Positions 1 through 8,352 of a stretch of 64,000 nucleotides of DNA are shown one piece after another. The notes below the pieces were generated by a model that was not told where the DNA came from, searched no databases, and saw nothing but the letters and a program-made list of their open reading frames with translations. Numbering within the stretch: the first letter of the stretch is position 1; the number at the start of each line of letters is the position of its first letter. The translations under genes and the position numbers were made by a program. The DNA is from Pseudarthrobacter siccitolerans (GTDB lineage Bacteria; Actinomycetota; Actinomycetes; Actinomycetales; Micrococcaceae), in the NCBI RefSeq assembly GCF_030823375.1, contig NZ_JAUSXB010000001.1, positions 2,480,001 through 2,544,000 of the forward strand, written 5' to 3'.

Positions 1-17
1 CACGAAAGGTTTGACTG

Positions 18-530
18 GTGAAAATACGCGGAACAGTGGCAGCGGCCCTGGCCTCGGCCGGGATCCTCCTGGCGGGCTGGCAGGCAGGCACCCAGGTGGG
101 TGGCATCAGCACCGTCGCATCAAGTACGACGGCGACAGGCACCACGGGTTCGGCGGGTACGGGTTCGACCGGCTCAGGTTCCTCCGGGTGGGCTGGATCG
201 TCCGGGTCCTCCGGCACTTCGAGCTCTTCCGGCTCGACGAGCTCTTCCGGTTCCTCCGGCACCTATAAGGGAACCGCTGTGCAGACCCGATTCGGTCCCG
301 TGCAGGTCCAGATCACAGTGGCCAACGGAAAGATCACGGATGTCACAGCCCTCCAGCTGACCAACACCGACGGCAAGTCGATCCAGATCAGCAACCGCGC
401 GGCACCCCTGCTCAAGAGCAAGGTCCTGGCGGCACAGTCGGCAGATGTCCAAACCGTCAGCGGCGCCACCATTACCAGCGACGCCTACCTGACCTCACTC
501 CAGGCAGCCATCGATGCAGCCAACCTCTAA
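18..530 (+). CDS. Exported FMN-binding domain protein
   Basis: Predicted extracytoplasmic electron carrier that holds covalently attached FMN. The 170-residue protein has a hydrophobic N-terminal segment (about residues 5-25), a long Gly/Ser/Thr-rich linker (about 30-82) and a C-terminal FMN-binding domain. That domain ends in SGATITS (148-154), which fits the flavinylation motif in which the last Ser/Thr carries FMN. The GTG start at 18 follows AAAGG at a good distance. The reading frame overlaps by 17 bp the ApbE gene that would load the flavin, so the two are probably co-expressed. The low-complexity linker is what one expects of a protein crossing the thick cell wall. The redox partner is not visible and may lie to the left of the window. 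Confidence 0.85.
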   Translation: MKIRGTVAAALASAGILLAGWQAGTQVGGISTVASSTTATGTTGSAGTGSTGSGSSGWAGSSGSSGTSSSSGSTSSSGSSGTYKGTAVQTRFGPVQVQITVANGKITDVTALQLTNTDGKSIQISNRAAPLLKSKVLAAQSADVQTVSGATITSDAYLTSLQAAIDAANL

Positions 531-1335
531 TCCCCTGCCGGTCGCAACCGGCGGCTTCCTCCTGAAGGCCCGCACCTTTGAGTGCATGGGGACCGTCATC
601 GGACTGACGCTGCCCGTCGGCTCTCCCACGGAAGGGCAGCCGCGGTTCGATGAGCTCACCGCCGCCACCGCCGTCGTCGAACGCCTGTTCCGGAACCTGG
701 ACGAAAAATTCAGCCTTTACCGCCAGGATTCGGAAGCGGGCAGGCTGGCCCGCGGCGAACTGACGTTGCCGGCCGCCTCAGCCCAGCTGCGTGAGCGGTA
801 TGCCGAGGCGCATGAATGGCGGCTGCGGACGGAGGGCGCCTTCACCCCTGAACGGCCCGACGGCGTGCTGGACCTTTCGGGGATCATCAAGGGTCACGCG
901 ATCCGCGAGGCCGGAACCTCGCTCCTTGCCCTGGGGCGGCACGACTGGTGCCTCAATGCCGGTGGCGACGTGCTGGTCAGCGGCTCCCCACACCCCGGCA
1001 CTACCAAGCGGTGGAAGGCCGGTATCGTGGACCCCGCGGATCGCCGCACCCTGATTACTGGTTACGCACTGGGCGGCAAGAGCCGACACAGCGCAATCGC
1101 CACCTCCGGCTCCGTCGAACGCGGCGAGCACATCTGGAGGGTGGGAAGCGGCAGCGAATTTGTCCAAGTCAGCGTGGCTGCCGCGGACATAGTCACCGCG
1201 GATGTCCTGGCCACGGCGATCGTGGCCGGCGGAACACCCATGCTGAACCGCGCTACGGACAACTGGGATGTTGACGTCCTGGCCATTTGTGTGGACGGCT
1301 CCATGCTGGCCACTCCGGCTTTCCATCCCGCCTGA
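514..1335 (+). CDS. apbE: FAD:protein FMN transferase (ApbE family)
   Basis: Transfers FMN from FAD onto a Ser/Thr of a target protein, here most likely the FMN-binding protein just upstream. Family landmarks are a CMGT stretch near residue 24, LDLSGIIKGHAI (about 119-130), NAGGD (148-152), the ATSGS...GEHI block with the conserved His (196-207) and TADVLATA near 228. At 273 residues it is somewhat shorter than many ApbE proteins and has no clear signal peptide, unlike secreted Gram-negative forms. The ATG at 514 lies inside the end of the upstream gene, which implies translational coupling. The convergent SGNH gene begins its 3' end 18 bp downstream. Confidence 0.9.
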   Translation: MQPTSNPLPVATGGFLLKARTFECMGTVIGLTLPVGSPTEGQPRFDELTAATAVVERLFRNLDEKFSLYRQDSEAGRLARGELTLPAASAQLRERYAEAHEWRLRTEGAFTPERPDGVLDLSGIIKGHAIREAGTSLLALGRHDWCLNAGGDVLVSGSPHPGTTKRWKAGIVDPADRRTLITGYALGGKSRHSAIATSGSVERGEHIWRVGSGSEFVQVSVAAADIVTADVLATAIVAGGTPMLNRATDNWDVDVLAICVDGSMLATPAFHPA

Positions 1336-1353
1336 CCTGGCTGCGGACGGAGG

Positions 1354-2115
1354 CTACAGCCGTGTGAACTGGGCGTACTTCGGCTGCAGGTTGTCCCCGG
1401 AGGACTTTCCGGTAACCCTACGGACAACCCACGGCCCGGCATACTCCCGGAACCAGCGGGCGTTCGCGCGGATGGCATCCAGTCCGCTCAGCTCGGGAAC
1501 GGGGGTCATGGGCGGGATGTCAATGGAATGGTCGTGTTCCAGGACGTCCAGCACACGCTTGGCCATATTCGCGTGCCCGGCGGCGGACATGTGCATCCGG
1601 TCCTGCGCCCACATGCCCCAGTCGTAGTATTCGCTGAACCGCCAGTAGTCCACCAGCAAGGCGCCGTGGTCTCCGGCAATGCCGCGGATCAGTTCGTTGT
1701 AGATGGCTGTGCGCCCGCGCATGGTGCTGAACACCTTCGAGCCGCGCGCGTCGAAGCCGGTAAACATCACCACGGTGGCACCGGTGGCGCGCAGTTTGGC
1801 GATGGCGTCGTCGTACTCCACCAGGAGGTCGTCAATGTCGATCCGGGGCCGGAGGATGTCGTTGGCTCCCGCGTAAATGCTCACCAGGGTGGGCTTAAGT
1901 TCGACGGCGGCGTCCACCTGCTCGGCCAGGATCCGGCGGAGTTTCCTTCCGCGGATGGCGAGGTTGGCGTAACCGAAGCCGGGATCGGAGGCGCCCAACT
2001 GTTCGGCCACGCGGTCTGCCCAGCCGCGGACGCCGTTGGGGCGGGTGGGATCGTCGTCGCCCACGCCTTCGGTGAAGGAGTCACCAAGGGCTACAAAGCG
2101 GGTTGTGAAATCCAT
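1354..2115 (-). CDS. SGNH/GDSL family hydrolase
   Basis: Predicted esterase or lipase-like hydrolase of the SGNH superfamily, about 253 residues with no signal peptide. Block I is GDSFTEG (about residues 11-17) with the nucleophile Ser, block III is GANDIL, and block V carries the Asp/His pair in DRMHMSAAGH. The frame is open up to 2151, but the Met at 2115 places the catalytic Ser about 13 residues in, which is usual for the family. A second protein of the same subfamily (3042-3944) shares the GDSFTEGVGD, RLPNGVRGWADRVAE-like and RLHMSKAGH-like blocks, so the two look like an old duplication. The substrate cannot be told from sequence. Confidence 0.85.
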   Translation of the reverse strand: MDFTTRFVALGDSFTEGVGDDDPTRPNGVRGWADRVAEQLGASDPGFGYANLAIRGRKLRRILAEQVDAAVELKPTLVSIYAGANDILRPRIDIDDLLVEYDDAIAKLRATGATVVMFTGFDARGSKVFSTMRGRTAIYNELIRGIAGDHGALLVDYWRFSEYYDWGMWAQDRMHMSAAGHANMAKRVLDVLEHDHSIDIPPMTPVPELSGLDAIRANARWFREYAGPWVVRRVTGKSSGDNLQPKYAQFTRL

Positions 2116-2187
2116 CTGGCCAGTTTGCCATCCGTTGCCAGGGGCAACCAAGTTCAGGTGCTACCTCCAGCTGTCCGGCAATGCAGG

Positions 2188-2676
2188 CTATGCGCCCGGG
2201 GTCTCCCGCAGAATCCAGTGGTCCGAGTCCAGCCTGCCCACTACCTTCTCGCCAATCCGCGCCAGGTCCAGGACGTCCTGCTCGGTAAGGGCGTCAAGGA
2301 ACAAGTCACGTACCGTCTCGACGTGGCCGGGCGCGAGGCCCACGATGGTCGCCATGCCTTCTTCAGTGAGGTGGGCTGTTGTCACGCGGGCATCGTGGGG
2401 GTGCGGCCGGCGTTCCACCCAACCCCGCTTCTGCAGCTTGGTCACCACGTGCGACAGCCGCGACAGGGAAGCGCTGCTACGGGCGGCCAGCTCGCTCATC
2501 GGCAGGAAACGTTCCTCCGCCTCGGAAAGCATGGCCAGGACCGTATAGTCGAAAAGGGACAATTTCCCCGCTGCGTGGAGCTTCGTATCGAGGGCCGCCG
2601 GGAGCAGCGTGTTGATACTCACCAGGGCCAGCCAGGCACGGCGTTCGTCGGCACTAAGCCAGCGGGGTTCGGTCAT
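2188..2676 (-). CDS. MarR family transcriptional regulator
   Basis: Dimeric winged-helix repressor of the MarR family, 162 residues, the usual length. The N-terminal helix, the winged helix with LPMSELAARSSASLSRLSHV as recognition region, and the wing with RRPHPHDARVTTAHLTEEG are all recognisable. It is transcribed away from the YciI-like gene at 2740. A TTGA-N4-TCAA palindrome lies in the short space between them, so autoregulation plus control of the divergent gene is plausible. The effector is unknown. Confidence 0.88.
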   Translation of the reverse strand: MTEPRWLSADERRAWLALVSINTLLPAALDTKLHAAGKLSLFDYTVLAMLSEAEERFLPMSELAARSSASLSRLSHVVTKLQKRGWVERRPHPHDARVTTAHLTEEGMATIVGLAPGHVETVRDLFLDALTEQDVLDLARIGEKVVGRLDSDHWILRETPGA

Positions 2677-2695
2677 AACCCCATTCTACGGTGGG

Positions 2696-2707
2696 TTGAC
2701 ACTTCAA
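2696..2707. promoter_or_regulatory. Candidate MarR operator
   Basis: TTGACACTTCAA is a short inverted repeat (TTGA, four-base spacer, TCAA) about 20 bp upstream of the marR start and 33 bp upstream of the divergent YciI-like gene. MarR-type repressors often bind palindromes of this form. It is short and could arise by chance. Confidence 0.4.
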
Positions 2708-2739
2708 GTAGCGTCGCGGCAGGCCAGTAGGCTGGGTGC

Positions 2740-3045
2740 ATGTATGTTGTCTCCCTGACCTACCGGGTTCCCCAGGACATTGTTGACTTCCACAATGACG
2801 CGCACATCACCTGGCTGCAGAAGGCTTTCGATGACGGCGTGTTCATTGCGGCCGGTCGCAAGGTCCCGCGGACCGGCGGCTTGCTGCTGTCCCAGGCCGA
2901 CCGCGCCACCCTCGACGCAAGCCTGGCAAAGGACCCGTTTTACACAAATGGGGTAGCTGAGTTCGAAGTCGTGGAGTTCCACGCGGGCAGGGTGGCTCCC
3001 GGTTTCGAGAACCTGCTGGACAGCCCGCCGACGCCCAGCACTTAA
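2740..3045 (+). CDS. YciI family protein
   Basis: Small ferredoxin-like alpha+beta protein of 101 residues. The N-terminal strand MYVVSLTYRV, the conserved His in FHNDAHITWLQKAF, and the GVFIAAGRKVPRTGG segment match YciI-type proteins, which resemble muconolactone isomerase and dehydrochlorinases. No reaction can be assigned. It is divergent from the MarR gene, which may regulate it, and its last four bases overlap the 3' end of the convergent SGNH gene. Confidence 0.85.
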   Translation: MYVVSLTYRVPQDIVDFHNDAHITWLQKAFDDGVFIAAGRKVPRTGGLLLSQADRATLDASLAKDPFYTNGVAEFEVVEFHAGRVAPGFENLLDSPPTPST

Positions 3046-3944
3046 GGCGTGGGCCCGCCGTCGGCCGGCTCCCGCACCAGCTTCTTCAGCCCGCCCTTGC
3101 GCGGCACCTTGACTGGTTCGGGCCACCGCGGGGTGAGCGCATCGCCCAAGGTAACTCCCCGCAGTTTGCGCCCGAACAGTGGCAGGACCCAGTCGTGGAC
3201 CCAGCGCCGCTGGTGGCGTTCCCACTCCCGCAGGCTGAGCCTGGGCGGCGGATCCCAGTCCTTGGGCCGGATCTTGTGCGGGATACCCAGTCGGTCCAGC
3301 ACTTGGCCCGCAAGGTACTTGTGGCCGGCCTTGGACATGTGCAGGCGGTCCGAGTCCCACATGCGGCGGTCGTGGAAGGCCTCCAGGCACCAGTAATCCA
3401 CAAGGACGGCACCATACTTTTCAGCGATGGCCCGGACCCGCTCGTTGTAGAAGGTGTTGCGCTTTTTCAACGGCTCCAGCAGCGCGGAAACCTTGACATC
3501 AAAGCCGGTGAAGAGCACCAGCGTGGCACCCGTTCCGGCAAGCCGGGCAACGAGCTTTTCATAGTCGGCCATGAGTGCGGCCATGTCCGTCTTCAGGTCA
3601 AGGATGTCGTTGCCGCCGGCATAGAGCGTCACCAGGGTGGGCCGCATCCGCAGCGCCGGCTCAAGTTGCTCTCCCATTACATGCCGGAGCCGCTTGCTCC
3701 TGACCGCCAGATTGGCATACCGCCAACCAGGCTGTGCTTTCGCGAGCTTCTCGGCCACCCGGTCCGCCCAGCCACGCACCCCATTGGGCAACCGTTCGTC
3801 CCGGTCCCCCACTCCCTCAGTAAAAGAGTCCCCAAGAGCAACAAAAACCCACCGGCCGGATTCAGGAAGCAAAGGTTCAGGACGCACGCACCAAAAGTAG
3901 CGGGCCAAGGAAAAGCCAGAACGACGCCGGGATGAACAGGACAT
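3042..3944 (-). CDS. SGNH/GDSL family hydrolase (second paralogue)
   Basis: Second predicted SGNH hydrolase of up to 300 residues, related to the one at 1354-2115. GDSFTEGVGD begins near residue 37, GGNDIL forms block III, and DRLHMSKAGH supplies the Asp and His of the triad. The C-terminal tail is longer than in the paralogue and rich in Arg, Trp and Pro. The only ATG is at 3944, directly against a 32-bp tandem repeat, leaving no normal ribosome binding site. The true start may be an internal non-ATG codon closer to the GDS block, or the repeat may have replaced the original leader. Confidence 0.78.
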   Translation of the reverse strand: MSCSSRRRSGFSLARYFWCVRPEPLLPESGRWVFVALGDSFTEGVGDRDERLPNGVRGWADRVAEKLAKAQPGWRYANLAVRSKRLRHVMGEQLEPALRMRPTLVTLYAGGNDILDLKTDMAALMADYEKLVARLAGTGATLVLFTGFDVKVSALLEPLKKRNTFYNERVRAIAEKYGAVLVDYWCLEAFHDRRMWDSDRLHMSKAGHKYLAGQVLDRLGIPHKIRPKDWDPPPRLSLREWERHQRRWVHDWVLPLFGRKLRGVTLGDALTPRWPEPVKVPRKGGLKKLVREPADGGPTP

Positions 3945-4053
3945 GATGGCGCGTTCCCGGTTTAGCCGCAGGACGTGATGGCGCGTTCCCGGTTTAGCCG
4001 CAGGATCTGATGCCGCGTTCCCGGTTTAGCCGCAGGATCTGATGCCGCGTTTC
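3945..4053. repeat. 32-bp tandem repeat, array A (3.4 units)
   Basis: Three full 32-bp units start at 3945, 3977 and 4009, with a partial fourth at 4041. Each begins GATGgCGCGTT or GATGcCGCGTT, continues CCCGGTTTAGCCGCAGGA and ends in two variable bases before the next GATG. Units differ at only a few positions. The same 32-bp period and the same GATGG-n-GCGTT and CCGCAGGA blocks recur at 57814-57889 and 59907-60003. There are no unique spacers, so this is not CRISPR. Confidence 0.85.
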
Positions 4054-4266
4054 AGGAACGGCAGCAACGGCGAGGGAAGCAACGAGCAGGTGGAGCGGTT
4101 TTGCGTAGGAGCGCATCGCCGACTGGAGCGAAGTGAAGGCCGTCCGCGGCCGTAATGAGCGAAAGGAGGTGTCTAAGCGACGGCAAGACCGCCCCGCCGG
4201 CGCACCCAGTAACGACGCACGCAGAGGATGCGCCTCCCCCCGCCACGGAGTCCAGTGAAAGGAGCC
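4054..4266. other. Intergenic stretch, no gene recognised
   Basis: This stretch separates the repeat array from the end of the siderophore-interacting protein gene. It is GC-rich and has recurrent GGAGCG, GAGCGAAG and GAGCGAAAGG blocks. An open frame of about 64 codons on the minus strand has no family resemblance. The text could be a non-coding RNA or the remains of a repeat-associated element, but I cannot fold or search it. Confidence 0.4.
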
Positions 4267-5307
4267 TTAGCCCTCGGCCTTGCCCTGGCGCCAGTACCCC
4301 ATGAAAGCAACCTGCTTCCGGTCAATCCCGACGTCCCGGACAAGGTACCGCCGCATGTCCTTGATGACTGCGGCTTCGCCGGCGATCCAGGCGTAGAAGG
4401 GCATGGCGCCGGCGGGCATGCCGGGGTTTTTGGTTGCCTGGATTTCGGCGGTTTCCATGCGGGCGGGGGTTTCCCAGAGAATGTCCACGTCCACGTCGAC
4501 GTCCTCGGGCTCCGGGCCAGCACCGCCGTCGGCTGCTTTGATGCCCACCCAGCCTGGCACGGGCACTGCCTTGCGCACGGCTTCCCGCAGCAGTTCACCG
4601 TGCGGGCGGGAACGTCCAAGGGAGGCACCGCGTGCGAGCCAGGTGATTTCGACGTCTGCGGGTGAGGTCAATTCGAGGAAGTCGCCTGCTTCGGGGACTT
4701 CCAGGAAGGCGTGGCCGGTCATGTAGTCGGGCAGGCTTTCAAGGATGGCGGAGATGGCCGGGATGGCGGTTTCGTCTCCGGCGAGCAGGACGCGCTGCGC
4801 AAGCCCGGGCCGCCATTCGATGCCGGAGTAGATTTCGGCGGTGACGCAGTGCGCTGCCCGGTTGTTGGGTCCGATGATGGTGACCGCATCGCCCGGCTTG
4901 GCATTGAGGGCCCAGTTGGCGGCGGGTCCGCCTTCACCGTGGTCATCGAAGTGCATCACGAAGTCGACGTCGATCTCGGGGTACACGGCGTCCAGGCGGG
5001 CCTGCCGGACGGTGTAGGTGCGCATGGAACCCCGCACCGCCGGGTCCATGGCCAGCCATTCGCGGTACCAGCCGGCTTCGGCCATCTTGAAGGCCGGAAG
5101 GGGCAGCGGGGTGCCGTCGGCGGCGAGCGACGGGATCATGAGCTTTATCCGGAGGTCAAGGGTATCGCCGTGCACGCCGAAGTCTCGCAGAGAGTAACCG
5201 CCGAACGTGATCCGGCGGAAGTTGGGGCTCAGTTCCTGCACGGAAGAAACAGTGACCTCAAACGCCAGGGTCATGGGCTCGGTAGCGGCAACATCGCGGG
5301 TTTTCAT
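4267..5307 (-). CDS. Siderophore-interacting protein (FAD-dependent ferric reductase)
   Basis: Cytoplasmic flavoprotein that reduces Fe(III)-siderophore to release iron after import. The 346-residue frame begins MKTRDVAATEP and has the FAD-binding beta-barrel with RTYTVRQ, followed by the NAD(P)H-binding half (LLAGDETAIPAISAILESLP) and the C-terminal FYAWIAGEAAVIKDMRRYLV motif, which is typical of the ViuB/YqjH family. The ATG at 5305-5307 overlaps the ATPase stop codon (ATGA). The frame stays open further upstream, but that is the antisense tail of the ATPase gene. It is the last gene of the iron-uptake operon. Confidence 0.93.
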   Translation of the reverse strand: MKTRDVAATEPMTLAFEVTVSSVQELSPNFRRITFGGYSLRDFGVHGDTLDLRIKLMIPSLAADGTPLPLPAFKMAEAGWYREWLAMDPAVRGSMRTYTVRQARLDAVYPEIDVDFVMHFDDHGEGGPAANWALNAKPGDAVTIIGPNNRAAHCVTAEIYSGIEWRPGLAQRVLLAGDETAIPAISAILESLPDYMTGHAFLEVPEAGDFLELTSPADVEITWLARGASLGRSRPHGELLREAVRKAVPVPGWVGIKAADGGAGPEPEDVDVDVDILWETPARMETAEIQATKNPGMPAGAMPFYAWIAGEAAVIKDMRRYLVRDVGIDRKQVAFMGYWRQGKAEG

Positions 5308-6128
5308 GAAACGAGCTCCAGTTCGTTGGCAGGGACGTGGTGTCGGCCGATGGGAATGATCAAGGGGGTTCCGGACACGGGGTCGGGGATGACGCGGGAT
5401 TCGAGGCCGAAGACGCTGCGGACCAGCCCCTCGGTCACCACGTCCCCGGGCGCACCCACTGCCACCACGGCGCCGCCTTTCATGGCGATCACGTTGTCCG
5501 CGTACCGGGCGGCGAGGTTCAGGTCGTGCAGGACGATGGCCACGGTGGTGCCCCGTTGGCGGTTCAGGTCCGTCACCAGGTCCAGGACCTCCACCTGGTG
5601 CGCGAGGTCCAGGTAGGTGGTGGGCTCGTCCAGGAGCAGCACCTCCGTTTCCTGGGCCAGTGCCATGGCGATCCACGCCCGTTGCCGCTGCCCGCCGGAG
5701 AGTTCGTCAACGTTCCGCTCGGCGAGGGCCAGCGTCTCGGTGGCTTCCAGCGCACGCTGGACAGCGGCGTCGTCCTTTTCACTCCAGCTGCGGAAGAGGC
5801 CCTGGTGCGGGTACCGCCCCCGCCCCACCAGGTCGCGGACCTTGATGCCGTCCGGGGCGGTGGGGTGCTGCGGGAGCAGGCCCAGGGTGCGGGCCAGTTC
5901 GCGGGCCGGCCGGGAGTGGATGTCCTTGCCGTCCAGGGTCACAGCACCGGCCGCCGGCTTGAGGAGCCGGGACAGGCCGCGCAGGAGGGTGGACTTTCCG
6001 CAGGCATTGGCGCCCACGATCATGGTCACCTTGCCCTCGGGAATCTCGGCACTGAGGCCGTCCACGACGCAGCGCTGGTCGTATTTCAGCGTCAGGTCTT
6101 TGGTGTTGAGAACTGCCACGTCAGGCAT
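5304..6128 (-). CDS. Fe-siderophore ABC transporter ATP-binding protein
   Basis: ATPase of an iron-siderophore (FepC/FecE-type) importer, 274 residues. Walker A is GANACGKS (39-46), the signature is LSGGQRQR (143-150) and Walker B is LLLDEP (164-169), followed by the TTYLDLAHQVEVLDL stretch typical of siderophore importers. It overlaps the upstream permease by 8 bp and the downstream siderophore-interacting protein by 4 bp, so the genes form one transcript. Confidence 0.96.
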   Translation of the reverse strand: MPDVAVLNTKDLTLKYDQRCVVDGLSAEIPEGKVTMIVGANACGKSTLLRGLSRLLKPAAGAVTLDGKDIHSRPARELARTLGLLPQHPTAPDGIKVRDLVGRGRYPHQGLFRSWSEKDDAAVQRALEATETLALAERNVDELSGGQRQRAWIAMALAQETEVLLLDEPTTYLDLAHQVEVLDLVTDLNRQRGTTVAIVLHDLNLAARYADNVIAMKGGAVVAVGAPGDVVTEGLVRSVFGLESRVIPDPVSGTPLIIPIGRHHVPANELELVS

Positions 6129-7254
6129 CCTTTCGGTTGGCCGTGACCAGGAGCCACAGCAGGAACGGGGCGCCGAGCGCGCCGGTGATCACACCCACCG
6201 GCAAAACGGTGCCGTCCAGCAGCAGGGGGGCAAGGTTGGCCGCAACGTAGTCGGCCGCGAGCACAATGAGGGCACCCACCAGGGCCGGCGCCGGGAGGCT
6301 GGCCTTTCCGGGGAAACGCCGCGCGATGGGGCCGGACAGGAAGGCGACGAACGAGACCGGCCCGGCTGCCGCCGTCGCGACAGCTGCGAGCGAGACAGCG
6401 ATGATCACCAGCGCGAGCCGGGTGGCACCTACTTTGATGCCCAGCCCGGCGGCGGCATCGGGGCCGAGCTCCAGGATGCGCAAGGGGCCGGCGATGGCGG
6501 CCACGGCGGGGATCAGGACCGCGAGGGAAACGGCCAGAACACCGGCCCGGTGCCAGTTGGCGGAGTTGAGGGATCCGTTGAGCCAGACGAGGGCGTCAGC
6601 CGCGGTGCGGATATCGGCGCGGGTCATCAGGAAGTTGATCACGGCCTGGAGCGCCGCTGCGATTCCTACGCCGGCCAGGATGAGCCGGTTCCCGGCGGCA
6701 TCACCGCGGCCGGCTCCGCGCAGGGTGCCGCCGGTGGAGATCGCGTAGATGATGGCTGCCACGCCAAGCGCGCCGCCCAGGGCTGCCCCGGAAACGGCGG
6801 CACCGGAGGCGCCGAACACCACGATGGCCACCACGGCGGCCGCACTGGCACCGTAGCTGATTCCGATAACGTCCGGGCTGGCCAGCGGGTTGCGGAGCAT
6901 GGTCTGGAACAGGGCGCCGGCTAGGCCAAACGCGAGGCCGACCATGGTGCCGATGACCGCCCGCGGCAGTTTGTTCTCCATCACGATGAAGCTGGCGCCG
7001 GGGATCCTCTCACCGCCGGTCAGGTGGGCGATGAGGATTTTGAAGAAGTCCGGGATGGTGACGGTGTAGCTGCCCAGCAGGATGGAGACGGCGAAGAGGA
7101 CTACGACGGCGGCGGCCAGGACGGCGGTCCGGCTCAAGAGCTGCCGGCCGCGGCGTTGCCCTATCACTTTTGGTCCCTCTGGCCCCGTTTTGGCAGCGTT
7201 AAGTGATGGGTCAACGGGGGATGCAACGGGTTTGTTGTTCGGCGCAAGTGTCAC
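6121..7254 (-). CDS. Fe-siderophore ABC transporter permease (FepG-like)
   Basis: Inner-membrane permease of the FecCD/BtuC family, 377 residues with about nine to ten hydrophobic segments after a polar N-terminal tail. The GAlFQTMLRNPLASPDVIGI motif near residue 115 and the GAPFLLWLLVT C-terminus are characteristic of the family. The GTG start overlaps the stop codon of the first permease (GTGA). It pairs with the permease at 7251-8342 as a heterodimeric channel. Confidence 0.95.
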   Translation of the reverse strand: MTLAPNNKPVASPVDPSLNAAKTGPEGPKVIGQRRGRQLLSRTAVLAAAVVVLFAVSILLGSYTVTIPDFFKILIAHLTGGERIPGASFIVMENKLPRAVIGTMVGLAFGLAGALFQTMLRNPLASPDVIGISYGASAAAVVAIVVFGASGAAVSGAALGGALGVAAIIYAISTGGTLRGAGRGDAAGNRLILAGVGIAAALQAVINFLMTRADIRTAADALVWLNGSLNSANWHRAGVLAVSLAVLIPAVAAIAGPLRILELGPDAAAGLGIKVGATRLALVIIAVSLAAVATAAAGPVSFVAFLSGPIARRFPGKASLPAPALVGALIVLAADYVAANLAPLLLDGTVLPVGVITGALGAPFLLWLLVTANRKDA

Positions 7255-8342
7255 AACCCGGCCCCTTTGCCGCGGCGGATCAACCAGACGAACACGGGCG
7301 CGCCGACGAGGGCGGTCATGATGCCAGCCGGCACTTCACCGGGGAGCAGGACTACGCGGCCGATGATGTCGGCACCCAGGAGCAGCGCCGGCGCCAGGAC
7401 CAGCGAGAACGGCAGGATCCAGCGGTAATCGGGGCCGGTGAGGAAGCGGACGGCATGCGGAACCACCAGGCCCACAAAGGCGATGGGCCCGGCCAGGGCG
7501 GTGGCCGCACCGCACAGCAGGACGATTCCGAGGGCGGTAATGCCACGAACCAGCCCCACGCGCTGGCCGAGGCCGCGGGCGATGTCATCACCCAGGGCCA
7601 GGCTGTTGAGGACCCGTCCGGTCAGCAGCACAATGGCTGCCCCGGCGGCCAGGAACGGGAGCCCGGCCAGCAGCACCGGCCAGTCACGTCCGGCGATGCC
7701 GCCCACCTGCCAGAACCGGAACCGGTCCAGGGTGTCCTGGCTCGAGACCAGGATGACGTTCATCAGCGAGTACAGGCCCGCATTCAATGCCGCCCCCGCC
7801 AGGGCGAGCTTCACCGGAGTGGCGCCGTCCCTGCCCAGTGACGCGATGAGGTAAACCACGACGGCGGCTGCTGCGGCGCCGAGGAAAGCGAACCAGACGT
7901 ACCCGGACAGTGAGCCGACGCCAAAGAGGTAGATGCCGGTCACTACTGCCAGGGCGGCGCCGGCATTGACACCCATGATCCCCGGATCGGCGAGCGGATT
8001 GCGGGCCACGCCCTGCATGGCGGCGCCGGCCAGCCCGAGTGCCCCGCCGGCCAGCAGGCCGAGGGACGTCCGCGGGATGCGGGCGTGGACCACGGCGTGG
8101 TCACCGTTGGCAGGATCAAAGGCGGTGAGGGCCTGCCATACCGTCTCCAGGGGAAGCCCCCGGGCCCCGATGGCCAGGGAAGCCCCGGCCAGGAGGGCGA
8201 GTACAACGACGGCGGCCAGCAGCCAGGCTGCCCGGCGCCCGCTGGAAGCATCCCTCCGGAAAAGGGCACGCGCTCCCTTTTTCGGCACGGAAGTGCCGGA
8301 AATCCGCGGCTGGTGGGCCGCCGTCGTCGTACTCGGTGTCAC
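7251..8342 (-). CDS. Fe-siderophore ABC transporter permease (FepD-like)
   Basis: Second FecCD-family permease, 363 residues. Conserved blocks include GAAMQGVARNPLADPGIMGV and the C-terminal GAPVFVWLIRR. The start is GTG, and the gene follows the binding-protein gene by only 10 bp. The N-terminal 30 residues are polar and basic, before the first membrane segment. Together with the neighbouring permease and ATPase it makes a complete importer. Confidence 0.95.
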   Translation of the reverse strand: MTPSTTTAAHQPRISGTSVPKKGARALFRRDASSGRRAAWLLAAVVVLALLAGASLAIGARGLPLETVWQALTAFDPANGDHAVVHARIPRTSLGLLAGGALGLAGAAMQGVARNPLADPGIMGVNAGAALAVVTGIYLFGVGSLSGYVWFAFLGAAAAAVVVYLIASLGRDGATPVKLALAGAALNAGLYSLMNVILVSSQDTLDRFRFWQVGGIAGRDWPVLLAGLPFLAAGAAIVLLTGRVLNSLALGDDIARGLGQRVGLVRGITALGIVLLCGAATALAGPIAFVGLVVPHAVRFLTGPDYRWILPFSLVLAPALLLGADIIGRVVLLPGEVPAGIMTALVGAPVFVWLIRRGKGAGL

Positions 8343-8352
8343 GGAGCCGGTG

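Noticed and set aside
1528..2730. A 400-codon plus-strand frame across the SGNH and marR genes
   Set aside because: It runs antisense through two well-supported genes.
3945..4053. Possible CRISPR array
   Set aside because: Repeats are directly tandem with no unique spacers, and there are no cas genes.
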